A DNA stretch of 64,000 bases. Origin: an uncultured Verrucomicrobiota bacterium (lineage in GTDB: Bacteria > Verrucomicrobiota > Verrucomicrobiia > Opitutales > Opitutaceae). The translations under genes were made by a program, and so were the position numbers. Shown piece after piece: positions 17,278 to 27,932 of the stretch (position 1 is the stretch's first letter; every line of letters begins with the position of its first letter). The notes beneath the pieces were generated by a model. The model made no database searches. It was not told where the DNA came from and was given only the letters and a program-made list of their open reading frames with translations. Location of the stretch: assembly GCA_903876795.1 (NCBI GenBank), contig CAIRBK010000024.1:117162-181161 (forward strand), read 5' to 3'.

Positions 17278-17622
17278 GGATAAAGCCGGGAGGATGTTAG
17301 GGTGTGTCTGGGAGATGACTCTGCCCGTCGCCAAGGTCCTGATGGGGAAGCGAGAAATCGCGCTGGGCTGACCCGATTTATTTCAGAAACGCACCCCGAC
17401 GAATTTTTTCACAGAAAATGGCGTCGGCAGTGGAGATGGCGAAGAACCCGGACGGGAGTTCGATAAAGATGACGTTATTCATGCGCCGACCATCTTAGCC
17501 GTCGAGGGCGCGGAGGCCTAATAAACAGACGGTCTTCGGACATTAAAAAAACGTTAACGCGGCGGGTCGTCGGAGTTTTGGAGGTTGGCCTTCCGCCGTT
17601 TGGGATTTCAGTGGGGGGATAG
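17278..17622. other. 345-bp intergenic region between kdpF and the cysteine desulfurase gene
   Basis: This region separates two divergent genes and must hold the kdp control region. An AT-rich patch at 17540-17560 (ATTAAAAAAACGTTAACG) is the most promoter-like part, but no clear -35/-10 pair or KdpE box could be set. No c-di-AMP (ydaO-type) riboswitch pattern was recognised on the kdp strand. A 34-codon ORF lies inside it and is listed separately. Confidence 0.5.
17378..17482 (-). CDS. Possible 34-residue leader ORF upstream of kdpF (uncertain)
   Basis: ATG at 17482 to TAA at 17378 gives MNNVIFIELPSGFFAIST followed by ADAIFCEKIRRGAFLK. It lies in the kdp leader, on the kdp strand, in a patch with lower G+C than its surroundings. 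The ribosome-binding site is weak. It could be a leader peptide, a remnant, or chance; no family was recognised. Confidence 0.25.
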   Translation of the reverse strand: MNNVIFIELPSGFFAISTADAIFCEKIRRGAFLK

Positions 17623-18768
17623 ATGCCTTACTTCGACCACAACGCCACCACGCCGCTTGCGGCGGTCGCCCGCGAAGTCTGGTTGCGCGCGCAGGACGAG
17701 GCCTGGCAGAACCCGTCGAGTCCCCACCGCGCCGCCGCGCAGGTCAAGATACGCCTCGACGCGGCTAGGGAAAAATTCGCGATTCTTCTCGGCGACGACG
17801 CCGGGCGCTATGTCTTCACTTCGGGCGCGACCGAGGCGGCCAATCTGGTGCTGGCCTGGTGGGCCCGGACGTTGCCGGCCGATGCGCTCATCGCGGTCAA
17901 CCCCACCGAGCACCCTTGCGTGCTCGAACCGGCGCGGGCGTTTTTCGGGGACCGCATCCGCTGGCTCGCCCTCGATTCCACCGGCGTGTTGGATGTCGCC
18001 GCCCTGAAAAAGTGTCACCTAATAGGTGACACCAAGGATCGGGTCGCGGCGGTGGTGGTGATGGCGGCCAACAACGAAACCGGCGTGCTCCAGCCGTGGG
18101 CGGAGATCGCGGCGGCGTGCCGCGAGGCGGGCGCGGCCTGCCTGTGCGACGCGTCGCAGTGGCTCGGGAAACTCCCGGCGGGGGGGATCGGCGGCGACGG
18201 GTTTGTGATCGCTTCGGCCCACAAGTTCGGCGGCCCGAAGGGCGTCGGTCTGCTCAAGCTCGCGCCGCAGTCCGAGGGCTTGCGAGGGCAGCTCGGGGGC
18301 GGGCAGGAGCACGGGCACCGCGGGGGCACCGAGGATTTTCCGGGCATCGCGGCGATGGGCGCGGCGCTGGCCGACGCGGAGCAGAAGAAGGTCTTTCTGG
18401 AGACGGAGCGGCTGGGCTGGCGCGAGGAGTTTGAGCGCGCGGTCGGGCTCGCCGTGCCGGGGGTGCGCGTGGTGGCGGCCGGGGCGGACCGGCTGTGGAA
18501 CACGGTGGCGTTGCTCATGCCATTCGCCGAGAACACCCGCTGGGTGGCGAGGCTCGACAAGCGAGGCTTCCAGGTCTCGACCGGCTCGGCCTGCGCGACG
18601 GGCAAGGCCGGACCGTCGCGTGTGCTCGCCGCGCTCGGGTTCGATGCCGCGGAGGCGAAGCGCGTGGTGCGGGTGAGCGCGGGCTGGGAGACGACCGCCG
18701 CAGACTGGCGGGCGCTGGCGGCGGCGATGGCCGAGGTCGCGGCGGAGGTGCGGCCGGGATCCGCGTGA
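17623..18768 (+). CDS. Cysteine desulfurase (NifS/IscS-like, class V aminotransferase)
   Basis: A 381-residue PLP enzyme that takes sulfur from cysteine for Fe-S clusters or thiolation. Motifs: N-terminal 'YFDHNATTPLA'; 'TSGATEAANLVL'; 'VMAANNETGVLQP'; the PLP lysine in 'VIASAHKFGGPKG'; 'GGQEHGHRGGTE'; and the catalytic cysteine in 'VSTGSACATGKAGPS'. A GGGGGG ribosome-binding site precedes the ATG. Odd feature: between ALKK and RVAAVVVMAAN the protein has an extra CHLIGDTK, encoded by a perfect 21-bp palindrome (18012-18032). No iscU or other isc/suf gene is adjacent; recF follows 47 bp later. Confidence 0.92.
   Translation: MPYFDHNATTPLAAVAREVWLRAQDEAWQNPSSPHRAAAQVKIRLDAAREKFAILLGDDAGRYVFTSGATEAANLVLAWWARTLPADALIAVNPTEHPCVLEPARAFFGDRIRWLALDSTGVLDVAALKKCHLIGDTKDRVAAVVVMAANNETGVLQPWAEIAAACREAGAACLCDASQWLGKLPAGGIGGDGFVIASAHKFGGPKGVGLLKLAPQSEGLRGQLGGGQEHGHRGGTEDFPGIAAMGAALADAEQKKVFLETERLGWREEFERAVGLAVPGVRVVAAGADRLWNTVALLMPFAENTRWVARLDKRGFQVSTGSACATGKAGPSRVLAALGFDAAEAKRVVRVSAGWETTAADWRALAAAMAEVAAEVRPGSA
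18012..18032. repeat. Perfect 21-bp palindrome inside the cysteine desulfurase gene
   Basis: GTGTCACCT-AAT-AGGTGACAC is a perfect 9-bp inverted repeat with a 3-base loop, less GC-rich than the gene around it. It encodes an apparent short insertion in the protein (CHLIGDT). No second copy was found in this window. Confidence 0.8.
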
Positions 18769-18815
18769 GGTTTGTTTTGCGTCCGCAGGGCGGGCGGATT
18801 GCGTGAAACACCTTC

Positions 18816-19895
18816 ATGCGCCTTCGCCGGATCACGCTGCAGCACTTCCGCAACATCCCCTTCGCCGACCTGGCGTTCGAGGGGCGGCAGCAGTTTTTCG
18901 TGGGCGACAACGGCCAGGGCAAAACCAACCTGCTGGAGGCGGCCGGCTTTGTGAGCGCGCTTCGCTCGTTTCGCACGGCGGACACGCGGGTGTTGATCGC
19001 CCACGGGCAGTCCGAGGCGGCGCTGGCCTGCGAGTTTGAGCACGAGACGTTCGGCGCGACAAGGCTGGTCATCAAGCTGCGCCCCGGCGGCAAGGAAGTG
19101 TGGTGCGACGGGGAGAAGGTGACGCGGTTGGGCGACTACCTCGGGCGGTTCCCGACCGTGGTGTTTTCGTCCCAGGACCAGCAGTTGGTGCGCGGCGCGC
19201 CGGGGCTGCGACGGCGCTGGCTGGACTTCACGCTGGCGGCGATGGACGCGGCCTACCTGCGGGCGTTGCAGGCCTACCATCAGGCGCTCGCCGGGCGCAA
19301 CGCCCTGCTCAAGCGCGGCGCGGACGGGGGCGAACTGGGGGCGTTTGAAAAACCGCTGGCCGCGGCCGCCGCCGAGCTCCAGGCCAAACGCGCGTCGGGC
19401 GTGGCCGAGCTGGCGGAGCATGTGGCCCGGGCCTACGCGCGGATCGCCGACGGGGCGGAGCCGGCCGGGTTGAAACACGCGCCGGACATCACCGCCGAGA
19501 ACGCTCATGCCTGGCTCGGGGTGTTCGAGCGCGGGCGGGCGCGCGACCAGCAGTTTCGCACCACGGTGGCCGGGCCGCACCGGGATGATTTTCACTTCGT
19601 CCTCAACGAGCGGCCGGCGCGCGATTTCGGATCGGAGGGGCAGCAACGCAGCCTGGTGCTGGCGCTGCGGCTCGCGCAGGTCGGGTTTTTCCGCGCGCGC
19701 GCGCGGGTGGAGCCGCTGTTGCTGGCCGACGACGTGCTCGGCGAACTCGACCCGGAGCGGCGCCGGAGATTCTGGGCCACGCTGGGCGAGGAGCGCCAGG
19801 TGATCGCCACCGGCACGAGCCTGCCCGACGCGGAGCTGGGTGCGTGGGAGGTGTTCCGCGCGGCGGGCGGGACGTTTAAAAAGGAGTCCGCGTGA
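18816..19895 (+). CDS. recF: DNA replication and repair protein RecF
   Basis: A 359-residue SMC-like ATPase that loads RecA at gaps with RecO and RecR. The N-terminus '[13 protein letters not shown]' is typical; Walker A is [14 protein letters not shown], with '[21 protein letters not shown]' in the middle, signature '[18 protein letters not shown]' and Walker [13 protein letters not shown]. Length is normal. It is not in the usual dnaA-dnaN-recF-gyrB cluster: its neighbours are a cysteine desulfurase and a TSUP permease. The stop overlaps the next start (GTGA). Confidence 0.95.
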   Translation: MRLRRITLQHFRNIPFADLAFEGRQQFFVGDNGQGKTNLLEAAGFVSALRSFRTADTRVLIAHGQSEAALACEFEHETFGATRLVIKLRPGGKEVWCDGEKVTRLGDYLGRFPTVVFSSQDQQLVRGAPGLRRRWLDFTLAAMDAAYLRALQAYHQALAGRNALLKRGADGGELGAFEKPLAAAAAELQAKRASGVAELAEHVARAYARIADGAEPAGLKHAPDITAENAHAWLGVFERGRARDQQFRTTVAGPHRDDFHFVLNERPARDFGSEGQQRSLVLALRLAQVGFFRARARVEPLLLADDVLGELDPERRRRFWATLGEERQVIATGTSLPDAELGAWEVFRAAGGTFKKESA

Positions 19896-20629
19896 ATTTG
19901 GAGCCGTGGCAACTGGCGCTGGCTTTTCTGGGCGCGCTGCTGGTGGGCGTGTCCAAGACCGGCGTGGCGGGGCTGGGGATGCTCTTCGTGGTGATTTTTG
20001 CCAACGTGATCCCGGCGAGGGAGTCGAGCGGGTTGGTGCTGCCGCTGTTGATCTTCGGCGACGCGGTGGCGGTGGTGTCGTACAAGGCGCACGCCAGGTG
20101 GCCGCATGTGTGGCGGCTGCTGCCCTGGACGGCTGCGGGCGTGGTTCTCGGATATGTCGCGCTGGGGCGCATCGACGACCGGCAGGCGCGGGTGCTGATC
20201 GGCGCGATTATCCTGGTCATGGTGGCGGTGCAGGTGTGGCGGCGCCGGCGGTCGCGGCCCGGCGAGGTCGAGGCGGCGTCCGCGTGGTTGGCCCCGACGA
20301 TCGGCGTGCTCGCGGGTTTCACGACGCTGGTGGCCAACGCGGCGGGTCCGCTGATGGCGGTTTACCTGCTGGCGATGCGCCTGCCCAAGATGGAGTACAT
20401 GGGCACGGCGGCGGTGTTTTTCCTGCTGCTCAATCTCTTCAAGGTGCCGTTCATGGCGGACCTGGGTCTGATCACGACGGACAGCCTCGGGTTCAACCTG
20501 CTGCTGGCCCCGGCGGTGCTGCTCGGGGCGATGATCGGGCGCAGGCTGCTGCCGTTGATCAACCAGCGGCTGTTTGAAAACCTCGCGCTGGGCCTGAGCG
20601 CGGCGGCGGGGGTGCGGTTGTTGTTTTGA
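19892..20629 (+). CDS. TSUP family (TauE/SafE) membrane permease
   Basis: A 245-residue membrane protein with about seven to eight hydrophobic segments in two related halves: '[20 protein letters not shown]' near the start and '[25 protein letters not shown]' in the second half, both diagnostic for the TauE/SafE family. These proteins export or import sulfite, sulfoacetate or related small anions; the substrate is not readable. The GTG start overlaps the recF stop by 4 bp. Confidence 0.9.
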   Translation: MNLEPWQLALAFLGALLVGVSKTGVAGLGMLFVVIFANVIPARESSGLVLPLLIFGDAVAVVSYKAHARWPHVWRLLPWTAAGVVLGYVALGRIDDRQARVLIGAIILVMVAVQVWRRRRSRPGEVEAASAWLAPTIGVLAGFTTLVANAAGPLMAVYLLAMRLPKMEYMGTAAVFFLLLNLFKVPFMADLGLITTDSLGFNLLLAPAVLLGAMIGRRLLPLINQRLFENLALGLSAAAGVRLLF

Positions 20630-20680
20630 GGTTTCAAACCGCGGGAAAGGGAACGATCAAGAGGAACGACAACGATCACC

Positions 20681-21292
20681 ATGGCGCGCATGAACGTGAG
20701 GCAGATGTGGGCGGCGAAGCTGGCGGGCGGGGCGGTGCCCGCGCCGAAGGCCGGACCGGCGCGCGCCCCGGGAGCGGGGGCGCAGGCGGTGTTTTCCCTG
20801 CAACGGGCTCCGTACTCCGGCGCGGTGCTGGGGATCGACCCGTCGTTGCGCGGGACGGGCCTGGCGTTGATCGAGTTTTCCCCCGCGCGGCAGCCGGTGC
20901 TGCTGCGCTGCCGCACGTTGAAGATCCCGGCGGGCCGCCCGATGTCGTATGCGCTCGGCGAGATCCACCGGGCGGTGGCGACGTTTCTGGGGGATTTCAA
21001 AGTGCGGCACGTGGCGCTGGAGCAGACGATCTACGTGCAGAACTTCCAGACGGCGCAGATCCTCGGGGCGGCGCGAGGGGCGGCGATCTCGGCGGCGGCG
21101 CTGGCGGGGTTGGAGATTTTTGAATACGCGCCGCTGCGGGTGAAGCAGGCGGTGACGGGCGCCGGCCGGGCGAGCAAGGAGCAGATGGCCCGCACCGTGA
21201 TGTCTATCCTGGGACACGGCGCGGTGCTGGCCAGCGACGAGGCCGACGCCGCCGGCGTGGCGCTGTGCCACGCGTTCACATGGAGGGAGTGA
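20681..21292 (+). CDS. ruvC: Holliday junction resolvase RuvC with N-terminal extension
   Basis: A 203-residue protein; RuvC is usually about 160-175 residues. The core starts near residue 47 at 'GAVLGIDPSLRGTGLALIEF', with first catalytic Asp53. The others follow in 'VRHVALEQTIYVQN' (Glu), 'EYAPLRVKQAVTGAGRASKEQM' and 'SDEADAAGVALCH' (Asp pair). RuvC cuts four-way junctions moved by RuvAB. The extra 46 residues are basic and Ala/Pro-rich and may touch DNA or partners; the start is supported by AGAGGA upstream of the ATG at 20681. It ends 9 bp before the convergent sensor kinase gene. Confidence 0.93.
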   Translation: MARMNVRQMWAAKLAGGAVPAPKAGPARAPGAGAQAVFSLQRAPYSGAVLGIDPSLRGTGLALIEFSPARQPVLLRCRTLKIPAGRPMSYALGEIHRAVATFLGDFKVRHVALEQTIYVQNFQTAQILGAARGAAISAAALAGLEIFEYAPLRVKQAVTGAGRASKEQMARTVMSILGHGAVLASDEADAAGVALCHAFTWRE

Positions 21293-21301
21293 CGGGGCGG
21301 C

Positions 21302-23953
<2,652 letters not shown>

Positions 23954-24024
23954 GCTACCTCACCGACGATGGCTCGTTTTGGAGAGATTGCACGGATGGA
24001 TTTGCGTCGGATCGCAAGGAGGTC

Positions 24025-25110
24025 TCAGACCATCGGTGCCAAGGTCTGGGCGCGCTGGCCGGCCTGGACCGAGACCGGTGAACGACCGCCAAGCCAGGCG
24101 CGCACGCGGCCGGCGAGGAAATCAATGTAGGGGGCTTGATCGTTGAGGCAGGGGATATGCTGGAACCACTCGCCGCCGGCGTGGAGGAACTCCTCCTGGC
24201 CCTCGCCGGCGATTTCTTCGAGGGTCTCCAGGCAGTCGGCCACGAAGGCGGGCGTCATCACGAGCAGGCGTTTCTTGCCCTCCTTGGGCAGGCGCTGCAG
24301 TTCGAAGTCGGTGTAGGGGGAGAGCCACGGCTCGCCGGCGAGGCGCGACTGGAACGACACGGTGTGTTTCTCGGACGGTATGCCGGCGCGTTTGACGAAG
24401 GCCTGGGTGGTTTTGATGACCTGGGCCTTGTAACAGGTGGCGTGGGCGGGGCTGCATGTGTTGCAGCAATCGTTGACCAGCGTGCAGTGGGCCTTGGACG
24501 AGTCGCCCTTGCGGAGGTGGCGTTCGGGGATGCCGTGGTAGCTCACCAGCAGCATGTCGTGGGGTTGCGCCAGGTAGGGCGCGGAAACCTGGTAGAGGGC
24601 CTCGATGTAGTCGGCGTCCTCGTAGAAAGGCTGGACGGTGTCTACGCGCGGAGGCCGGGGAAGTCGGGCGGCCTCCTCGTGGACTTTAACGACCACGGTC
24701 TCCCACGACGACATGGCGTAGTGCGGGTATTGGGGGAAGAGCAGGATTTCGGCGACACCGTCGGCGGCCATCTGCGCGAGCACGGACTGGATCGAGGGCT
24801 GGTCGTAGCGCATGGCCAGGTAAACGGGTGCCTCGGCGCCAAGCTCGTCGGCGAGTTTTTGGCGGACCTTCTTCGAGGTGACGACCAGAGGGGAGCCCTC
24901 GGCGGTCCAGATCTCCTGGTAGGCCTTGGCGGACTTGGGGGCGCGGGTGGGCGTGATGACGACGTTGACGAGGAGCTTGGCGAGCCAGCGGGGTTGGATG
25001 TCGATCACGCGTTCGTCTCCCAGGAACTCGCGCAGGTAGCGGCGGACGTGGGGAACGGCCGTGGATTCGGGAGAGCCTAGGTTTACGAGGAGGACTGCGC
25101 GCTTGGGCAT
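24025..25110 (-). CDS. hemH: Ferrochelatase with internal cysteine cluster
   Basis: A 361-residue enzyme that inserts Fe2+ into protoporphyrin (or coproporphyrin) in heme synthesis. Motifs: 'AVLLVNLGSPES'; 'QYPHYAMSSWETVV'; 'LLVSYHGIPERHLRKGD' with catalytic His192; and the late 'VMTPAFVADCLETLEEI', with conserved Glu. Residues 209-226 carry five cysteines (C209, C215, C216, C219, C226: HCTLVNDCCNTCSPAHATC). A class of bacterial ferrochelatases, as in Myxococcus, holds a [2Fe-2S] cluster on four cysteines within a short internal stretch; this segment fits that pattern. Single gene, upstream of the sensor kinase gene on the same strand. Confidence 0.95.
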   Translation of the reverse strand: MPKRAVLLVNLGSPESTAVPHVRRYLREFLGDERVIDIQPRWLAKLLVNVVITPTRAPKSAKAYQEIWTAEGSPLVVTSKKVRQKLADELGAEAPVYLAMRYDQPSIQSVLAQMAADGVAEILLFPQYPHYAMSSWETVVVKVHEEAARLPRPPRVDTVQPFYEDADYIEALYQVSAPYLAQPHDMLLVSYHGIPERHLRKGDSSKAHCTLVNDCCNTCSPAHATCYKAQVIKTTQAFVKRAGIPSEKHTVSFQSRLAGEPWLSPYTDFELQRLPKEGKKRLLVMTPAFVADCLETLEEIAGEGQEEFLHAGGEWFQHIPCLNDQAPYIDFLAGRVRAWLGGRSPVSVQAGQRAQTLAPMV

Positions 25111-25347
25111 GTTTAAGAGCCCTGATTGGTCGCACGTTTCGCCCCCGTGTCAAACGGACGCTTGATTCGCTGGGCCCAAGCCCTGGGCGGCGCCGGCGGC
25201 CGGCTATGGGGATAACTGCCCAGTCGGGCGGTTCAAACGCCGTTACCGACTAAGGGGTTCTACGCATATGCCGCCGGCCGGTGCTCGGGTATAACAATGC
25301 GCCGCCGATTCAGCCGGCCATCCCGGGCATTCAAGCCGAGGGAAGCC

Positions 25348-25773
25348 ATGCGAACCCGGTACTATCCCATGACTCCTTTTGTGACCGCGTATGCTTCGCG
25401 TGATATCGTCTCGTTTATCGACGACATGCTCCGCCTCGGGCGGACCGAAACCGGGTGTCCCGTCACCGTTCGCAAAATCGATCGGGTGCCGGTCGTTCCC
25501 GGAAAGCCGCTCGGGGTGGTCGTGACCGCAGGACCAAAGGGCAGCGGCACGATCCATCTGAACTGGGAGACCGCCGATGGCGCGTTGGGCTATCGCATCT
25601 GGTGCCAGTTTCCCAGCACCGCGCCGTGGTGGGATCCCGTGGGCCGGGTAGTCGGGTGCAGCGCGACCCTGTCCGGGCTTACGGCCGAGACGCTGCTGAA
25701 GTTTCGGATCACGGCGGCCAACGGGGATGGCGAAAGCCTGGCCAGCGAGATCGTCGAGATCGTCGTGCCTTGA
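25348..25773 (+). CDS. Small fibronectin type III domain protein
   Basis: A 141-residue protein. The start at 25348 (MRTRYYPMTPF) has a good ribosome-binding site (GAGGGA); the upstream ATG at 25297 in the track has none. Residues about 50-140 form an Fn3 domain: 'PGKPLGVVVTAGPKGSGTIHLNWE', 'GALGYRIWC', 'TLSGLTAETLLKFRITAANGDGES'. No signal peptide or membrane segment is visible. The N-terminal helix region (RDIVSFIDDMLRLGRTETG) is not recognised. Such short Fn3 proteins are often lineage-specific; function unknown. It stands alone. Confidence 0.72.
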   Translation: MRTRYYPMTPFVTAYASRDIVSFIDDMLRLGRTETGCPVTVRKIDRVPVVPGKPLGVVVTAGPKGSGTIHLNWETADGALGYRIWCQFPSTAPWWDPVGRVVGCSATLSGLTAETLLKFRITAANGDGESLASEIVEIVVP

Positions 25774-25821
25774 GGCGCCATTACCCGGCGGGTAACTCGG
25801 AGACGGTAAACCCTCCGTATT

Positions 25822-25846
25822 GCCTGGTGGGCCGTCGCCACCGGGC
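25822..25846 (+). terminator. Hairpin after the Fn3 gene, possible terminator
   Basis: GCCTGGTGG-GCCGTCG-CCACCGGGC forms a 9-bp stem with one G-T pair, 48 bp after the stop codon. There is no T-run, so activity is uncertain. Confidence 0.35.
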
Positions 25847-26129
25847 CTCGTCAGAACGGCCTCAGGGTCACGCGCTTTGATTTTCAGGTAAGATTGAAAC
25901 CCATTCCGAAATCGCGGCTTCGGGACTCCTGATCGTCCCTCTGCCGAGCGGCTTCGGGACATACGTTGACGGCAATTCCTCGGGGGCCGTGGAGGAACAT
26001 CCTGCGTGTGACAAGGCGACCACCATCCGTGTGATTACGTTGATTTGGGGATGAGGCGAAGCCCGCTCACGCGCTGACGAGTGCGGAGATTGTGACGATT
26101 CGGCGAAATGCGGGATGGCGCTTGATTTA

Positions 26130-26164
26130 TTGATTAGGGTGCTAACCATTAGCCGCCTAATCGA
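26130..26164. promoter_or_regulatory. Nested dyad upstream of marR, candidate MarR operator
   Basis: Outer arms TTGATTAGG and CCTAATCGA (8 of 9 bases paired) enclose a perfect inner palindrome GCTAACCATTAGC (26141-26153). The site ends 23 bp before the marR ATG, in an AT-richer patch that probably holds the promoter. Regulators of this family often bind such dyads to repress themselves and a linked efflux pump. Confidence 0.6.
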
Positions 26165-26187
26165 TTTCCTTCGCCACGACCAAGCCC

Positions 26188-26730
26188 ATGCAACGCCTCG
26201 TCCTCAAAGACCTCCCTCGCTACAAGTGCCTGGTGGCGGCGTCCAAGCAGTTCCCCGATCTCGATCCTTCGGCGTGCGAGGCGTTCATGCACCTTACCCG
26301 GGCGGGAGACGAAGTGTGGCGGGTGATGAGCGGCCATTTCTCGAGTCACGACATCACCCAGGGGCGGTTTCTCGTGATGATGCTGCTCTTGGAGACAAAG
26401 GGCACGGACTGCCTGCGCCCCAGCTCGCCGGCCGAGTTGGCCGACCTCGCCTCGGTTTCCCGGGCGACCATCACCGGCTTGCTCGACACGCTGGAGCGGG
26501 ATGGTTTCGTGCGCCGCGTGCCCGATCCCGAGGACCGTCGTCACATGGGCGTGCACCTCACGGCCGCGGGGGAGGCTTTCATGCATGCGCTGCTCCCCGA
26601 GCATTTCCAGCTGATCAACGACCTCATGGGCAACCTCAACGTCAAGGAGCGCAAGACGCTCGTGCGCCTGCTCAACAAGATCGTCGAGCGTGCCTCCCCC
26701 GGCGTACCCCGGCCGGCCTCGCGCGGCTGA
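26188..26730 (+). CDS. MarR-family transcriptional regulator
   Basis: A 180-residue winged-helix regulator. The DNA-binding core is at about residues 85-130: 'SSPAELADLASVSRATITGLLDTLERDGFVRRVPDPEDRRHMGVHLT', with the recognition helix (SRATITGLLDTLE) and the wing DPEDRR, the family signature. It is likely a dimer whose DNA binding is released by a phenolic or other small ligand. The gene is directly upstream of the RND efflux genes on the same strand (35-bp gap) with a dyad site in front, so it is the probable repressor of that system. Confidence 0.93.
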   Translation: MQRLVLKDLPRYKCLVAASKQFPDLDPSACEAFMHLTRAGDEVWRVMSGHFSSHDITQGRFLVMMLLLETKGTDCLRPSSPAELADLASVSRATITGLLDTLERDGFVRRVPDPEDRRHMGVHLTAAGEAFMHALLPEHFQLINDLMGNLNVKERKTLVRLLNKIVERASPGVPRPASRG

Positions 26731-26765
26731 GACGCTTCTCTTTTTCCAACTTCACTTCACCGTTT

Positions 26766-27896
26766 ATGATCAAAAAAATCCTCATCACCGTATTCGGGCT
26801 CCTGCTCGTGCTGGGCGCGCTGGGCGGAATCAAAGCCCTCCAGATCGGCACCCTGATCGCCGCCGACAAATCCATGACTCCCCCGCCGGAAGCCGTCACC
26901 ACCGCCGAGGTGCGGGCCGACTCCTGGGAATCCACGTTTAACGCCGTGGGCTCCTTCGCCGCCGTGCAGGGCGTCACCCTCGGCGCCGAGGTGGCCGGCA
27001 CGGTCAGTCGGATCGACTTCGAGTCGGGTGCCGACGTAACGGCTGGCGCCGTGCTGGTGGAGTTGGATACCTCCGTCGAGCAGGCCGAGTTGCGGGCGGC
27101 CGAGGCCACCGCCGACCTCGCGTTGCTGAACCTCCAGCGCGCGCGCGAACTGCGCGAGAAGAACACCAATTCCCAGGCCGATCTCGACGGCGCGGAGGCC
27201 CAGTCCAAGCAGGCCGCCGCCCAGGTGGAAACCATCCGCGCGACCATCGCCAAGAAGCGCATCACCGCGCCGTTCGCCGGCCGGACGGGCATCCGCCAGG
27301 TCAACCTGGGGCAGTTCCTCGCGGTGGGCGCGCCGGTCGTCTCGTTGCAGTCGCTCGACCCCATCTTTGTTAATCTTTCCCTTCCTCAGCAGCGCCTAGG
27401 CCGGATTTCCGTGGGCCTGGAGGCGAGGGTGACCACCGACGCCCATGAAGGACGCGTCTTCTCCGGCAAGGTCACCGCGATCAATCCCGACCTCGACGCC
27501 GCCACCCGCAGCGTAAAGTTCCAGGTCACCTTGCCCAACGCCGAGGGCCTGCTGCGCCCGGGCATGTTTGGCGGCGTCTCCGTCGTGCTGCCCGAAAAGA
27601 CCGAGTCCCTGGTCATCCCCGTGACCGCCGTACTCTACGCGCCCTACGGTGACACCGTCTTCGTCGTCGAGGATCGCAAGAACGAGACCTCCGGCGAGGT
27701 CAGCAAGGTGGTGCGCCAGCAGTTCGTCCGCCTCGGTGCGGTGCGCGGCGACTTCGTGGCCGTGGTCTCCGGCCTCAAGGCCGGCGAGGTCGTCGTAAGC
27801 TCCGGCGTGTTCAAGCTGCGCAACAACGCCGAGGTCTCCATCCACAACGAGCTCGCGCCCGACGCCCGCCTCGAACCCAAGCCCTCCGACTCCTGA
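26766..27896 (+). CDS. RND efflux periplasmic adaptor subunit
   Basis: A 376-residue membrane-fusion protein. The ATG at 26766 (MIKKILITVFGLLLVLGAL) starts with an N-terminal anchor or signal; the track ORF begins far upstream across marR in another frame. Domains: the barrel-sandwich lipoyl half 'VTLGAEVAGTVSRIDFESGADV' and its partner 'ITAPFAGRTGIRQVNLGQFL', a helical hairpin between them (about 120-165), then the beta-barrel and the membrane-proximal domain 'VIPVTAVLYAPYGDTVFVVED'. It links the inner-membrane pump to the outer-membrane channel encoded by the next two genes. Confidence 0.93.
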   Translation: MIKKILITVFGLLLVLGALGGIKALQIGTLIAADKSMTPPPEAVTTAEVRADSWESTFNAVGSFAAVQGVTLGAEVAGTVSRIDFESGADVTAGAVLVELDTSVEQAELRAAEATADLALLNLQRARELREKNTNSQADLDGAEAQSKQAAAQVETIRATIAKKRITAPFAGRTGIRQVNLGQFLAVGAPVVSLQSLDPIFVNLSLPQQRLGRISVGLEARVTTDAHEGRVFSGKVTAINPDLDAATRSVKFQVTLPNAEGLLRPGMFGGVSVVLPEKTESLVIPVTAVLYAPYGDTVFVVEDRKNETSGEVSKVVRQQFVRLGAVRGDFVAVVSGLKAGEVVVSSGVFKLRNNAEVSIHNELAPDARLEPKPSDS

Positions 27897-27932
27897 TCGC
27901 CCGTCACCGTCCTTTCCCGGACGGCTCCCGCC

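Larger units (their letters stand above)
25774..26187. other. 414-bp intergenic region upstream of marR
   Basis: Between the Fn3 gene and marR. It contains a perfect palindrome TTACCCGGCGGGTAA (25781-25795), a terminator-like hairpin (25822-25846), a 13-bp direct repeat GCGGCTTCGGGAC at 25914-25926 and 25948-25960, and the marR dyad at 26130-26164. No further gene was supported; the short ORFs here lack coding character. Confidence 0.5.

Noticed and set aside
17278-17622. c-di-AMP (ydaO-type) riboswitch upstream of kdpF
   Set aside because: Looked for because of the DAC gene and kdp, but the conserved riboswitch segments were not recognised on the kdp strand. A covariance-model search (Infernal, ydaO-yuaA model) would settle it.
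25226-25240. tRNA T-arm-like sequence GGCGGTTCAAACGCC
   Set aside because: No acceptor, D or anticodon arms could be paired around it, and the loop does not match the tRNA consensus.
25243-25962. 239-aa minus-strand ORF opposite the Fn3 gene
   Set aside because: No motifs and Arg/Pro/Gly-rich; the plus frame has an Fn3 domain and a ribosome-binding site.
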